From contig CAYRVF010000099.1 of assembly GCA_964427535.1 (NCBI GenBank), positions 1 through 19,277 of the forward strand: DNA of 19,277 bases, written 5' to 3'. Below are positions 6,993-13,115 of the stretch, piece after piece. Both the position numbers and the translations under genes were made by a program. The stretch is from CAYRVF01 sp964427535. GTDB taxonomy: Bacteria > Chloroflexota > Ktedonobacteria > Ktedonobacterales > JADMIN01. Below the pieces are notes generated by a model, which saw only the letters and a program-made list of their open reading frames with translations, was not told the DNA's origin and made no database searches. Every line of letters begins with the position of its first letter. Position 1 is the stretch's first letter.

Positions 6993-7072
6993 CAGTTGTC
7001 CGTTCCGACGCCGTGTAGTGACTGTCTAGCACCTGTCCTGTGTAATGGCCGCGTACGCCAAAGGGGGAATCC

Positions 7073-8530
7073 ATGGAGTCCGAAGACCGCGCAGCTTCCG
7101 CCGAGACCACGAATGATGAGACCCAGCCGGAGATGGAGGCAGCACAGCCCATGGACACCAGCGAGATGAGTGAGACGAGTGAGACCAGCGAAGTGAGCGA
7201 ATCAGTGGACGCCAGCGCATCTGACGAGCAATCGAGCGAGCAATCATCCGAGGAGCAACCAGCGGAAGTCGTTGCCGAGGCCGAGCCGGCGAGCGAGGCG
7301 AGCGAGGCGAGTGAGGAGGCCGCGCCCGCAGCGGAGGAAGTACCTGAGGCCGAGGCCGAGAGCGCAGAGGTGACGGCGGAGCCCGCGGCTGAGGAAGCCG
7401 CCCCCATCGCGGCGATGGAGACCGAGGCCAGCACGGAGGCCGAAGAAGCCCCTGCCGCCGAGGCGGAGGAAGCGCCAGCCGCTGAGGCTGAGCCAGCCGC
7501 CGAGATCGAGGAAGCACCAGCTGCTGAGGCCGACGAAACTCCTGCCGCCGAAGCCGAGCCGGTTGCGGAGGCCGAGCCGGCCGCCGAAGCGGAGGAAGCG
7601 CCAGCCGCTGAGGCCGAGCCTGCGGCCGAGGCAGTACCCGCCGCCGAGGAGGCCACGCCCGCCCCGGTCGCGGCTGCCAGCGAGTCCAACGGCATTGAGG
7701 AGTTCTTGCGGGCGGCGCTCTCCAAGGTGCGCGATCTCGAATCGAGCATTGCCCAAATGCTGCGCCGCCAGCCAGCGGCCAGCGCGGCACCTGCCGAGGA
7801 AGCCGCCGAGGCCGAGGCACCAGCTGAGGTCGAAGCGGTAGAGGCGGCCGAGACGTCCGAGGTGCCCACTGCCGAGGCAGAGGAAGCGCCCGTGGCGGAG
7901 ACCGAGCCTGCCGCCGAAGCGGAGCCGATCGCTGAGGAGGTACCCACCGCCGAAGCGGAGCCCGCCGCCGAGGCCGAGGCCGAGCCGGAGGTTGTCGCCG
8001 AGGGTGAGACGGAGGCGGTAGTCGAGGCAGAACCCGAGATTGCTGCCGAAGCCGAAGCGGAGCCCGAGGTCGCGGCGGAGTCTGAGGCGGAGGTGGTTGC
8101 CGAGGCAGAACCCGAGATCGCTGCCGAGGAAGAAGCCGCGCCTGCGGCGGACTCCGAGCCGGAGGTCATCGGGGAGGCGGAGCCCGAAGTCATCGCGGAA
8201 GCGGAGGCCGAGCCCGTCGCGGCGATGGAGGCCACCGAGGCCGAGGTCGAGGCGGAGAGCGCGGCTGAGGTGACGAGCGAAGAGGCGCCCGAGGTTGAGG
8301 CGGAAGCCGAGCCGGAGATGGTCGCGGAAGTGGGGGCCGAGCCCGTCGCCGAGGCCACTGAGGCTGCCGAGGCCGCAGAGCCGGAGACGCTGGAAGAGGT
8401 CGCCGCCGAGGTCACCGAGCCGAGCGCGGAGGCCGAGGAGCCCGTAGTTGCCGAGGCGGCATCGGCCGAAGCGAGCGAGGAACCCGAGGCCGTCGCGGCG
8501 GAGGTGCCCAGCCACACGACCGAGGACTAG
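7073..8530 (+). CDS. Extremely acidic Glu/Ala/Pro repeat protein, probably disordered
   Basis: This 485-residue protein belongs to no family I recognise. Residues 1-65 are Ser/Glu/Thr/Asp-rich. From about 66 to 200 and 234 to 475 it is made of degenerate units such as EEAPAAEAE and AEAEPAAE. The exception is a central segment at about 204-233 (GIEEFLRAALSKVRDLESSI, then AQMLRRQP), a good amphipathic helix with most of the few basic residues. There is no signal peptide, membrane segment or cysteine. The protein must be very acidic and largely disordered, so it may act as an anionic brush, scaffold or chaperone-like protein around one docking helix; that is inference. ATG 7073 follows AAGGGGG with good spacing. 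The repeats create a long false frame on the other strand. It is alone in its unit, with a long leader and a strong terminator. Confidence 0.82.
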   Translation: MESEDRAASAETTNDETQPEMEAAQPMDTSEMSETSETSEVSESVDASASDEQSSEQSSEEQPAEVVAEAEPASEASEASEEAAPAAEEVPEAEAESAEVTAEPAAEEAAPIAAMETEASTEAEEAPAAEAEEAPAAEAEPAAEIEEAPAAEADETPAAEAEPVAEAEPAAEAEEAPAAEAEPAAEAVPAAEEATPAPVAAASESNGIEEFLRAALSKVRDLESSIAQMLRRQPAASAAPAEEAAEAEAPAEVEAVEAAETSEVPTAEAEEAPVAETEPAAEAEPIAEEVPTAEAEPAAEAEAEPEVVAEGETEAVVEAEPEIAAEAEAEPEVAAESEAEVVAEAEPEIAAEEEAAPAADSEPEVIGEAEPEVIAEAEAEPVAAMEATEAEVEAESAAEVTSEEAPEVEAEAEPEMVAEVGAEPVAEATEAAEAAEPETLEEVAAEVTEPSAEAEEPVVAEAASAEASEEPEAVAAEVPSHTTED

Positions 8531-8576
8531 TCTCGTAGGGCTGTGACCGTGCGCGAGCACCACGGCCAAATGAAGA

Positions 8577-8615
8577 GGCGTGTACCCTCCCGCCGGGAAG
8601 GTACACGCCTTTTTT
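8577..8615 (+). terminator. Rho-independent terminator of the acidic-protein gene
   Basis: GGCGTGTACC (8577-8586) pairs perfectly with GGTACACGCC (8600-8609). Four more inner pairs are possible (TCCC/GGGA), and six T residues follow (8610-8615). It lies 46 bases after the stop. This is the only textbook intrinsic terminator in the window. Confidence 0.93.
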
Positions 8616-8617
8616 GC

Positions 8618-8647
8618 TTGCCAGCGGAGCCGCCAGGGGCGCATAGT
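8618..8647 (+). promoter_or_regulatory. Possible promoter for the Gly/Arg-rich protein gene
   Basis: TTGCCA (8618-8623) and CATAGT (8642-8647) are 18 bases apart, directly after the upstream terminator. The leader would be about 37 bases. The -10 matches consensus at only four positions, but a separate promoter is needed here because of the terminator. Confidence 0.4.
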
Positions 8648-8690
8648 AGAGGCAACAGCGCGAAGTGCGTGCTCAGAGAGGGCCGGTGCC

Positions 8691-9242
8691 ATGACGCAGC
8701 AGGAGCCAGGCTACGCCAAAGACTTCCGCCGCCGTCTCGACGACCTGTTGCGGCGGGGCGATCCGGCGGCGCTGCGCGAGTTCCTCATCGCCGAGGGCCA
8801 GTGGCAGCCCGACACGACGGTCGATGCCGAGAAGGCGATGTGGATGATGATCGCCGGTAGCCCCAAGCTCAGCGAACTGCATCCGCGCGCCGAGCGCTGG
8901 CTGATGAGTCACGGCTACGAGGTAGAGGCGCAGGCCATCCTCGGCCGGCGCGGGCAGACAGGAGGTGCGTCTCAGCCGCGCCGCGGCGGTGGCAGCAGTA
9001 GCAGCAGTGGCAGCGGTGGCGGCGCCAGAGGAGGCGGTGGCTCTGGAGGGACTGGCGCCCCTGCGAAACGCCCGGCCCCCCAGCCGCATCGCGGCGGTCG
9101 CGGTGGCGGAAGCGCGGACCATCAGCCGTCGCGCTCGCACTCCGGTGGCGACGGCGGCCGGGCGGGCGGCAGCAGTGGCGGGGGCACGGCGAAGCGTCCG
9201 CCCGGCCGCCCTCCGTCAGATCGCCCGCGCCGTACTCCCTGA
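8691..9242 (+). CDS. Unknown protein: helical N-domain plus basic Gly/Ser/Arg-rich tail
   Basis: A 183-residue protein I cannot name. Residues 1-88 look folded and helical (DFRRRLDDLLRRGDPAALRE, then WMMIAGSPKLSELHPRAERW and LMSHGYEVEAQAILG). From 89 on it is disordered: SQPRRGGGSS, a poly-Ser/Gly stretch, HRGGRGGGS (RGG-like, 133-141) and GGRAGGSSGGG. It ends in KRPPGRPPSDRPRRTP, whose GRP core with flanking basic residues resembles an AT-hook. Such tails usually bind RNA or DNA or drive self-association, so a nucleic-acid role is likely but unproven. ATG 8691 is chosen from AGAGAGGG eight bases upstream; the open frame extends further upstream but overlaps the terminator. It converges on the lyase-like gene with a 15-base gap. 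Confidence 0.8.
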   Translation: MTQQEPGYAKDFRRRLDDLLRRGDPAALREFLIAEGQWQPDTTVDAEKAMWMMIAGSPKLSELHPRAERWLMSHGYEVEAQAILGRRGQTGGASQPRRGGGSSSSSGSGGGARGGGGSGGTGAPAKRPAPQPHRGGRGGGSADHQPSRSHSGGDGGRAGGSSGGGTAKRPPGRPPSDRPRRTP

Positions 9243-9257
9243 CCGCCGCCAGCAAGG

Positions 9258-10205
9258 CTAGAGCAGACCCGCGCGCCGGGCAATTGCCAGCTTCTTCCAC
9301 TCGACCCGTAGGGAAGCCGCGTCGATCATCTCGTCGTCGAGGACGATCGCGCCCACGCCCTGGTCGGTGTCGGCGGCGGCGTACGCGTCCACCACGCGCC
9401 GGGCATGCGCGACTTCCTCGGCGGTCGGCGTATAGGCCGCGTTGATGAACTCCACCTGGGGCGGATAGATCGCCCACTTGCCGTCAAAGCCCATCCGCGC
9501 GCCCATCTCGGCGTCACGACGGCAGGCCTCCAGGTCGCGGATGGCGAGCGTCACGCCGTCCACCACCGTGATGCCCGCCGCGCGCGCCGCGACGATGGTT
9601 TTGGCTTTCGCGTAGTTGTAGTAGAAGAACTGCTCGGCGCCCGTCTCCTTCGCGCCAATGTCGCCGGCGAAGTCGACCAGGCCGAAGATCAGCCCGCCGA
9701 GGCGCGGCGTTGCGCGCGCAATCTGCTCGGCATGCAGCACCGCCTCCGCCGACTCGATCAGCGCCTCGATCTTGATGCGCCCGACCGGCAGCCCGGTGTT
9801 GAGCTCGATCTGCGTCAGGAACGTATCGACGAAGAGCACGTCCTCGGGGCGGTTCACCTTCGGCAGCACGACGCAGTCGAGGAAGGCGCCCGCGCCCTCC
9901 ACGACGGTGATGAGGTCGCCATAGAAGAACGGCGTGGCGATGTTGTTGGGGCGAAACGCGCGAATTTTGCCGCCGAAGTCTAGCATCCGCAGCGCCTCCA
10001 CGACGGTCGCCCGCGCGGCCACCTTCTGCGAGACGGCGCAGGCATCCTCCAGGTCGAACATCACCTGATCGGCGGCCGAGGCGGCGGCTTTCGCCATCAT
10101 CTTACTTGAATGCCCCGGACACGTCAGTTCCGAGCGCCGGACGACGAAGTCCCGCGCGATCACCATCTGCCGCGAAGCCTGCGGCTGTTGTGCGTCGTCG
10201 CTCAC
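9258..10205 (-). CDS. HpcH/HpaI aldolase / citrate-lyase-beta (CitE)-like enzyme, possibly malyl- or citramalyl-CoA lyase
   Basis: A 315-residue TIM-barrel enzyme of the CitE/Mcl family, which makes or breaks C-C bonds in CoA thioesters such as malyl-CoA using Mg2+. Visible motifs are RRSELTCPGHSSKM (23-36), VMFDLEDA (48-55), a conserved acidic residue in IEALIESAEAVLHAEQIA (146-163) and GLIFGLVDFAGDIGA (171-185). The family tail DGKWAIYPPQVEFIN and ARRVVDAYAAA are also present, ending GAIVLDDEMIDAASL. Length fits the family. Malyl-CoA/methylmalyl-CoA lyase would fit Chloroflexota carbon metabolism, but the substrate cannot be read from sequence. I prefer GTG 10205, with GAGAGG five bases upstream; in-frame GTG 10211 overlaps that site. 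No pathway partner is adjacent. Confidence 0.88.
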   Translation of the reverse strand: MSDDAQQPQASRQMVIARDFVVRRSELTCPGHSSKMMAKAAASAADQVMFDLEDACAVSQKVAARATVVEALRMLDFGGKIRAFRPNNIATPFFYGDLITVVEGAGAFLDCVVLPKVNRPEDVLFVDTFLTQIELNTGLPVGRIKIEALIESAEAVLHAEQIARATPRLGGLIFGLVDFAGDIGAKETGAEQFFYYNYAKAKTIVAARAAGITVVDGVTLAIRDLEACRRDAEMGARMGFDGKWAIYPPQVEFINAAYTPTAEEVAHARRVVDAYAAADTDQGVGAIVLDDEMIDAASLRVEWKKLAIARRAGLL

Positions 10206-10268
10206 ACTCACCTCTCTCGATAGTCATGGACCGATACGTCTCAGCAGGAGTGGTGGCCCGCAGCTACT

Positions 10269-10323
10269 AGTGTACCGCGACGGCGCGACCGGCTGACGCA
10301 GCCCTCGCACCGTCAGGTACAAT
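10269..10323. promoter_or_regulatory. Divergent promoter region between lyase-like gene and chrA
   Basis: The 236-base gap 10212-10447 contains back-to-back promoter signals. On the minus strand there is TACACT (10274-10269) with a weak -35. On the plus strand, CTGACG (10293-10298) and TACAAT (10318-10323) are 19 bases apart. Between them lies an inverted repeat, CTGACG (10293-10298) with CGTCAG (10311-10316), covering the spacer of the chrA promoter and possibly a repressor site. A pentamer repeat array follows at 10341. Confidence 0.4.
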
Positions 10324-10340
10324 ATCCAGGGCCGTGGTTG

Positions 10341-10380
10341 GTGCGGCGTGGTCTGGTGTGGTGTGGTCTGGTGTGGTGCC
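10341..10380. repeat. Pentanucleotide repeat array (GTGTG/GTCTG)
   Basis: Eight consecutive pentamers occur: GTGCG, GCGTG, GTCTG, GTGTG, GTGTG, GTCTG, GTGTG and GTGCC. They lie in the predicted chrA leader about 70 bases before the start codon. An extended open frame makes the array look coding, but the true start at 10448 with its ribosome-binding site is downstream. Confidence 0.8.
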
Positions 10381-10447
10381 GTGGACGGATGTGGGGGCCG
10401 CGGGCAGAACGCATGACGTACGGACGGCGCATGAAGGAGTGGACTCA

Positions 10448-11722
10448 GTGACACAGAGCGAGGCGCGGACGGACGATGTCGCTGTACCGTCTGAGCGCGC
10501 CGCGTTGGGCGAGGTCGCGGCGCTGTTTCTCCGGCTGGGCTGCACCGCGTTCGGCGGACCGGCCGCGCACATCGCCATGATGCGCGAGGAGATCGTGCGT
10601 CGCCGCGGCTGGATTAGCGACGAGCGCTTCCTCGATCTGCTCGGCGCGGTGAACCTGATTCCTGGCCCCAACTCGACGGAGCTGGCGATCTACCTGGGCT
10701 TCGTCCGCGCCGGGATGTGGGGGCTGATCGTGGCGGGGATCTGCTTCATCGGCCCGGCGATGCTGCTGGTGCTGGCGCTGGCATGGGCCTACGTGCGCTT
10801 CGGCGCGGTGCCGCAGCTCGGCTGGCTGCTCTACGGCATTAAGCCGGTGGTGCTCGCCATCATCGCGCAGGCGGTCTGGGGGCTCTCGCGGACGGCGCTG
10901 CGCGGTGTCTTCCCTGCCGTCTTCGGTCTGGGCGTGCTGGTGCTGTATCTGCTCGGCGTCAACACCCTGCTGCTCCTCTTCGGCGGCGGCGTGCTCTACG
11001 CGCTGCTCCGCTGGCTTGGGCGCCGCGCCGCGCCTGGTGCTCCTGCCGCACACGCCGCGGGCGGCGTCGCCGTTCTCGCCGGCGGGAGCCTGCGGAAGAT
11101 CGTCCCCGCGAACCTGCTCGGCCGGTTGGAGCACGTCACGGCAGGCGCGGCAGCGACCGCCGGTGCGGCCGGTGCGGCGAGTGTGGCGGCGCCCGTGCCA
11201 CTCACGGCGGTCTTTCTGACCTTCCTCAAGATCGGCGCGCTGGCCTATGGCAGTGGCTACGTGCTGCTGGCGTTTCTGCGGCCGGATGTCGTCGTCAACA
11301 ACCACTGGCTCACCGACCGGCAATTGCTCGACGCCGTCTCCATCGGGCAGGTGACGCCCGGCCCGGTCTTCACCACCGCGACCTTCATCGGCTACATCAT
11401 CGCGGGTGTGCCGGGCGCGCTCGTCGCGACACTGGGCATCTTCCTGCCCGCCTTCATCTTCATCCCTTTCCTGCACTCGGGCGCGAGCGCGCTGCGCCGC
11501 TCCCCACTGACCGCGCCACTGCTCGACGGCGTGAACCTGGCGGCGCTGGCGCTGATGGCTGCGGTCACGCTCCAACTGGGGCGGGCCGCGCTCGTCGATG
11601 CCGTCACCGTGGCGCTGGCTGTGGTCTCGCTGGTCGTGCTGCTGCGCTACCGCCTCAACTCGGCGTGGCTCATCCTAGGCGGCGCACTCGTCGGCCTCGG
11701 GACGCGACTGCTCGGCGGGTGA
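10448..11722 (+). CDS. chrA: Chromate transporter, two-domain CHR family
   Basis: A 424-residue membrane protein of the chromate ion transporter (CHR) family, which expels chromate and gives resistance. Both halves of the bidomain form are present. The N-terminal CHR domain has FLRLGCTAFGGPAAHIAMM (27-45) and NLIPGPNSTELAIYLGF (69-85). The C-terminal domain has FLKIGALAYGSGYVLLAFL and SIGQVTPGPVFTTATFIGY, followed by four or so further hydrophobic segments. An Ala/Pro/Gly-rich linker joins them. Total length and the two repeated signature regions match long-chain ChrA. I chose GTG 10448 because AAGGAG lies eight bases upstream; the frame reaches back to 10334 only through a pentamer repeat. 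No chrB-like regulator is adjacent. It converges on the DUF3037 gene with an 11-base gap, so 3' ends may overlap. Confidence 0.93.
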   Translation: MTQSEARTDDVAVPSERAALGEVAALFLRLGCTAFGGPAAHIAMMREEIVRRRGWISDERFLDLLGAVNLIPGPNSTELAIYLGFVRAGMWGLIVAGICFIGPAMLLVLALAWAYVRFGAVPQLGWLLYGIKPVVLAIIAQAVWGLSRTALRGVFPAVFGLGVLVLYLLGVNTLLLLFGGGVLYALLRWLGRRAAPGAPAAHAAGGVAVLAGGSLRKIVPANLLGRLEHVTAGAAATAGAAGAASVAAPVPLTAVFLTFLKIGALAYGSGYVLLAFLRPDVVVNNHWLTDRQLLDAVSIGQVTPGPVFTTATFIGYIIAGVPGALVATLGIFLPAFIFIPFLHSGASALRRSPLTAPLLDGVNLAALALMAAVTLQLGRAALVDAVTVALAVVSLVVLLRYRLNSAWLILGGALVGLGTRLLGG

Positions 11723-11733
11723 GGCACCTCCCC

Positions 11734-12141
11734 TCACGGCTGGGCGTTGGGTGGCGGAAAGCGCACCAGGCGCTCGAAGAGGTCGTCGAGGGCGCGCGCG
11801 GGGTCGTCGCAGAGGCCTGAGTGCACCGGCGAGGTCTCGACGACGGTGCTGCTCGGTGAGACGAGCCAGTGGAAGCGCTCAGCCTGCCCCAGCCGCGCGA
11901 TCGGCCCGGCGCTCTCCGCCCCGTCACAAATGGCGGTGATGGCGTCGAGCGCGCTCGCGATCTGCTCCGGCGCAAGGTCCGGCGCAAAGGCGGCCAGGCG
12001 GGCGGCGTCGAGCTGCGTGCGTGCGGCGAGGAAGCGGCACTGCCGGCAGAAGAGGATCACGCCCGCGTTGAGGAACTCGCCGCGTTCGACGCGTGGCACG
12101 ATGCGGATGACGGCGTAGTCAAACGAGCTGCGCTCGGGCAC
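11734..12141 (-). CDS. DUF3037 domain protein, partner of HipA-like kinase
   Basis: A 135-residue protein matching DUF3037 as I recall it. It starts SSFDYAVIRIVPRVERGEF (5-23), continues LNAGVILFCRQCRFLAAR (24-41) and carries AERFHWLVSPSSTVVETS (87-104) with PVHSGLCDDPARALDDLFERLV to the end. The function is unknown. Its GTG start at 12141 lies inside the upstream HipA-like gene, overlapping it by 23 bases, with GAGGAGG six bases before; the two are therefore coupled. DUF3037 genes beside or fused to HipA-like genes are, as I remember, common, which suggests one functional unit. Whether it inhibits, delivers substrate to, or is phosphorylated by the kinase is not known. Confidence 0.85.
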   Translation of the reverse strand: MPERSSFDYAVIRIVPRVERGEFLNAGVILFCRQCRFLAARTQLDAARLAAFAPDLAPEQIASALDAITAICDGAESAGPIARLGQAERFHWLVSPSSTVVETSPVHSGLCDDPARALDDLFERLVRFPPPNAQP

Positions 12142-12898
12142 GGACCGCCTCCTCTTCCCATATGTCGGACGCGGCGCGCCGGCTGACGAGATACTCGACG
12201 TAGGCCGCGCGCTGCGCCGCCGCGCTGGCAAAGATAGGATCGCCACCCAGCCACTCGTCGGGGACGAGGTCGACGATGCCCGCAAGCACGTCCGCCGTCA
12301 GGCGCGGCTTCAGCTCGCGGCCGACCTCGCGGATGCGACTGGCCTCGGGCAGCAGCACGTGCTCTTTGATGGCGGGGAACGGTGTGCGGCTCTTGGCGAG
12401 CGCGTCGGCCCACGTGTGGTGAAAGTAGAGCGCGGCGCCGTGGTCGATGAGATAGAGCTGTTTGTGCCAGAGCAGCAGGTTGGTGTTGCGTGGCGTCCGG
12501 TCGATGTTGGTGACGTAGGCGTCGAACCAGACGACTGCCGACGCCAGTTCCGCGCCGACGTGCCGGGTGATGGCGGGGTTGTAGGCGAGTGAGCCGGGGA
12601 GGTAGTCGAGTCCGACATTCAGGCCCGCGCTGGTGGTGATCAACGCGCGAATCTCGGAGTCCGGCTCGTTGCGCCCGAGCACTGCGTCCAGCTCGACGTA
12701 GACGATCTCGGGCACCGGCAGGCCGAGCGTACGGCCAATCTCCCCCGCCACTACCTCCGCGACGAGCGCCTTGGCCCCCTGCCCGGCGCCGCGGAACTTG
12801 AGCACGTACAGCCCGTCGTCGTCCGCCTCCACGATCGCCGGGAGCGAGCCGCCCTCGCGCAGCGGCGTCACATAGCGCGTCGCCGTCACCGTCCTCAC
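12119..12898 (-). CDS. HipA-family kinase-like protein (HipA_2 type)
   Basis: A 259-residue protein with the HipA-like Ser/Thr kinase fold. The N-lobe has LYVLKFRGAGQGAKALVAEV (30-49), with K34 in the ATP-binding lysine position, then EIGRTLGLPVPEIVYVELD. The catalytic region reads FDAYVTNIDRTPRNTNLL (125-142), equivalent to the NxDRHxxN loop. IDHGAALYF (151-159) takes the DFG-like metal-binding place. It lacks the N-terminal HipA_N dimer domain of E. coli HipA, and no HipB-type HTH gene is adjacent, so it is not a classical hipBA module. GTG 12898 is selected by AAGGA eight bases upstream; the frame extends to 13174 only through the intergenic repeat. The downstream DUF3037 gene overlaps it. 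Targets are unknown. Confidence 0.85.
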   Translation of the reverse strand: MRTVTATRYVTPLREGGSLPAIVEADDDGLYVLKFRGAGQGAKALVAEVVAGEIGRTLGLPVPEIVYVELDAVLGRNEPDSEIRALITTSAGLNVGLDYLPGSLAYNPAITRHVGAELASAVVWFDAYVTNIDRTPRNTNLLLWHKQLYLIDHGAALYFHHTWADALAKSRTPFPAIKEHVLLPEASRIREVGRELKPRLTADVLAGIVDLVPDEWLGGDPIFASAAAQRAAYVEYLVSRRAASDIWEEEAVRARAQLV

Positions 12899-12941
12899 CT
12901 GAGCTATCCTTCTCCCACTGAGCCTATTCGTAGTCCTCCGC

Positions 12942-12950
12942 ACTATAGCA
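12942..12950 (-). promoter_or_regulatory. Extended -10 promoter for the HipA-like/DUF3037 pair
   Basis: Minus-strand TGCTATAGT (12950-12942) is an extended -10 element without a good -35. Transcription would start near 12935, about 37 bases before the GTG start. The sequence just upstream of it is the C/G-run repeat. Confidence 0.45.
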
Positions 12951-12962
12951 CGTGCGAGACGT

Positions 12963-13102
12963 CCCCCTCTCCCAGCCTCTCCCCCACCTGACGGCGGGAG
13001 AGTGGTGCCAGAATGTGCGCGGCGCGTGGCGCGCTGTGCGCGCACGCGTCTCGCTTCCCCCTCTCTCGGCGTCAGCCAGGGGAGGGGGGCAGGGGGAGGG
13101 GG
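12963..13102. repeat. C-run/G-run intergenic element, diverged copy 3
   Basis: Between the HipA-like gene and the ABC permease stop. It opens with C/T-rich CCCCTCTCCCAGCC and ends with G-rich GGGGGGCAGGGGGAGGGGG, so the ends are largely complementary. The middle is rich in GCGC and TGTGCGC. Architecture is like copies 1 and 2 but sequence match is weak; membership in the same family is uncertain. No gene is seen here. Confidence 0.4.
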
Positions 13103-13115
13103 CCGCGTCGCCTTG

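Larger units (their letters stand above)
5960..7072 (+). other. Long non-coding region / presumptive 5' leader of the acidic-protein gene
   Basis: About 1.1 kb between holB and the acidic-repeat gene. Frames on both strands give only arginine/proline-rich or stop-broken translations without family resemblance, so I see no protein gene. It contains a strong promoter (6057-6085) directed rightward and a small hairpin near the predicted RNA 5' end (GCTGAC 6104-6109 with GTCAGC 6119-6124). It also has a degenerate TCGCGTCTC-like stretch (about 6339-6390), an inverted repeat CGTGAC/GTCACG (6456-6483), an 11-bp tandem array and a composite 9-bp repeat array. It could be an unusually long leader, a non-coding RNA or a decayed element. 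I saw no RNase P, tmRNA, SRP or tRNA signature. Confidence 0.5.

Noticed and set aside
6982..8517. Long minus-strand open frames (511 and 482 codons) opposite the acidic gene
   Set aside because: They are Ser/Ala-rich or Arg/Gly/Leu-rich mirror translations of GAG/GCC repeats. The plus frame has the ribosome-binding site, acidic composition and terminator.
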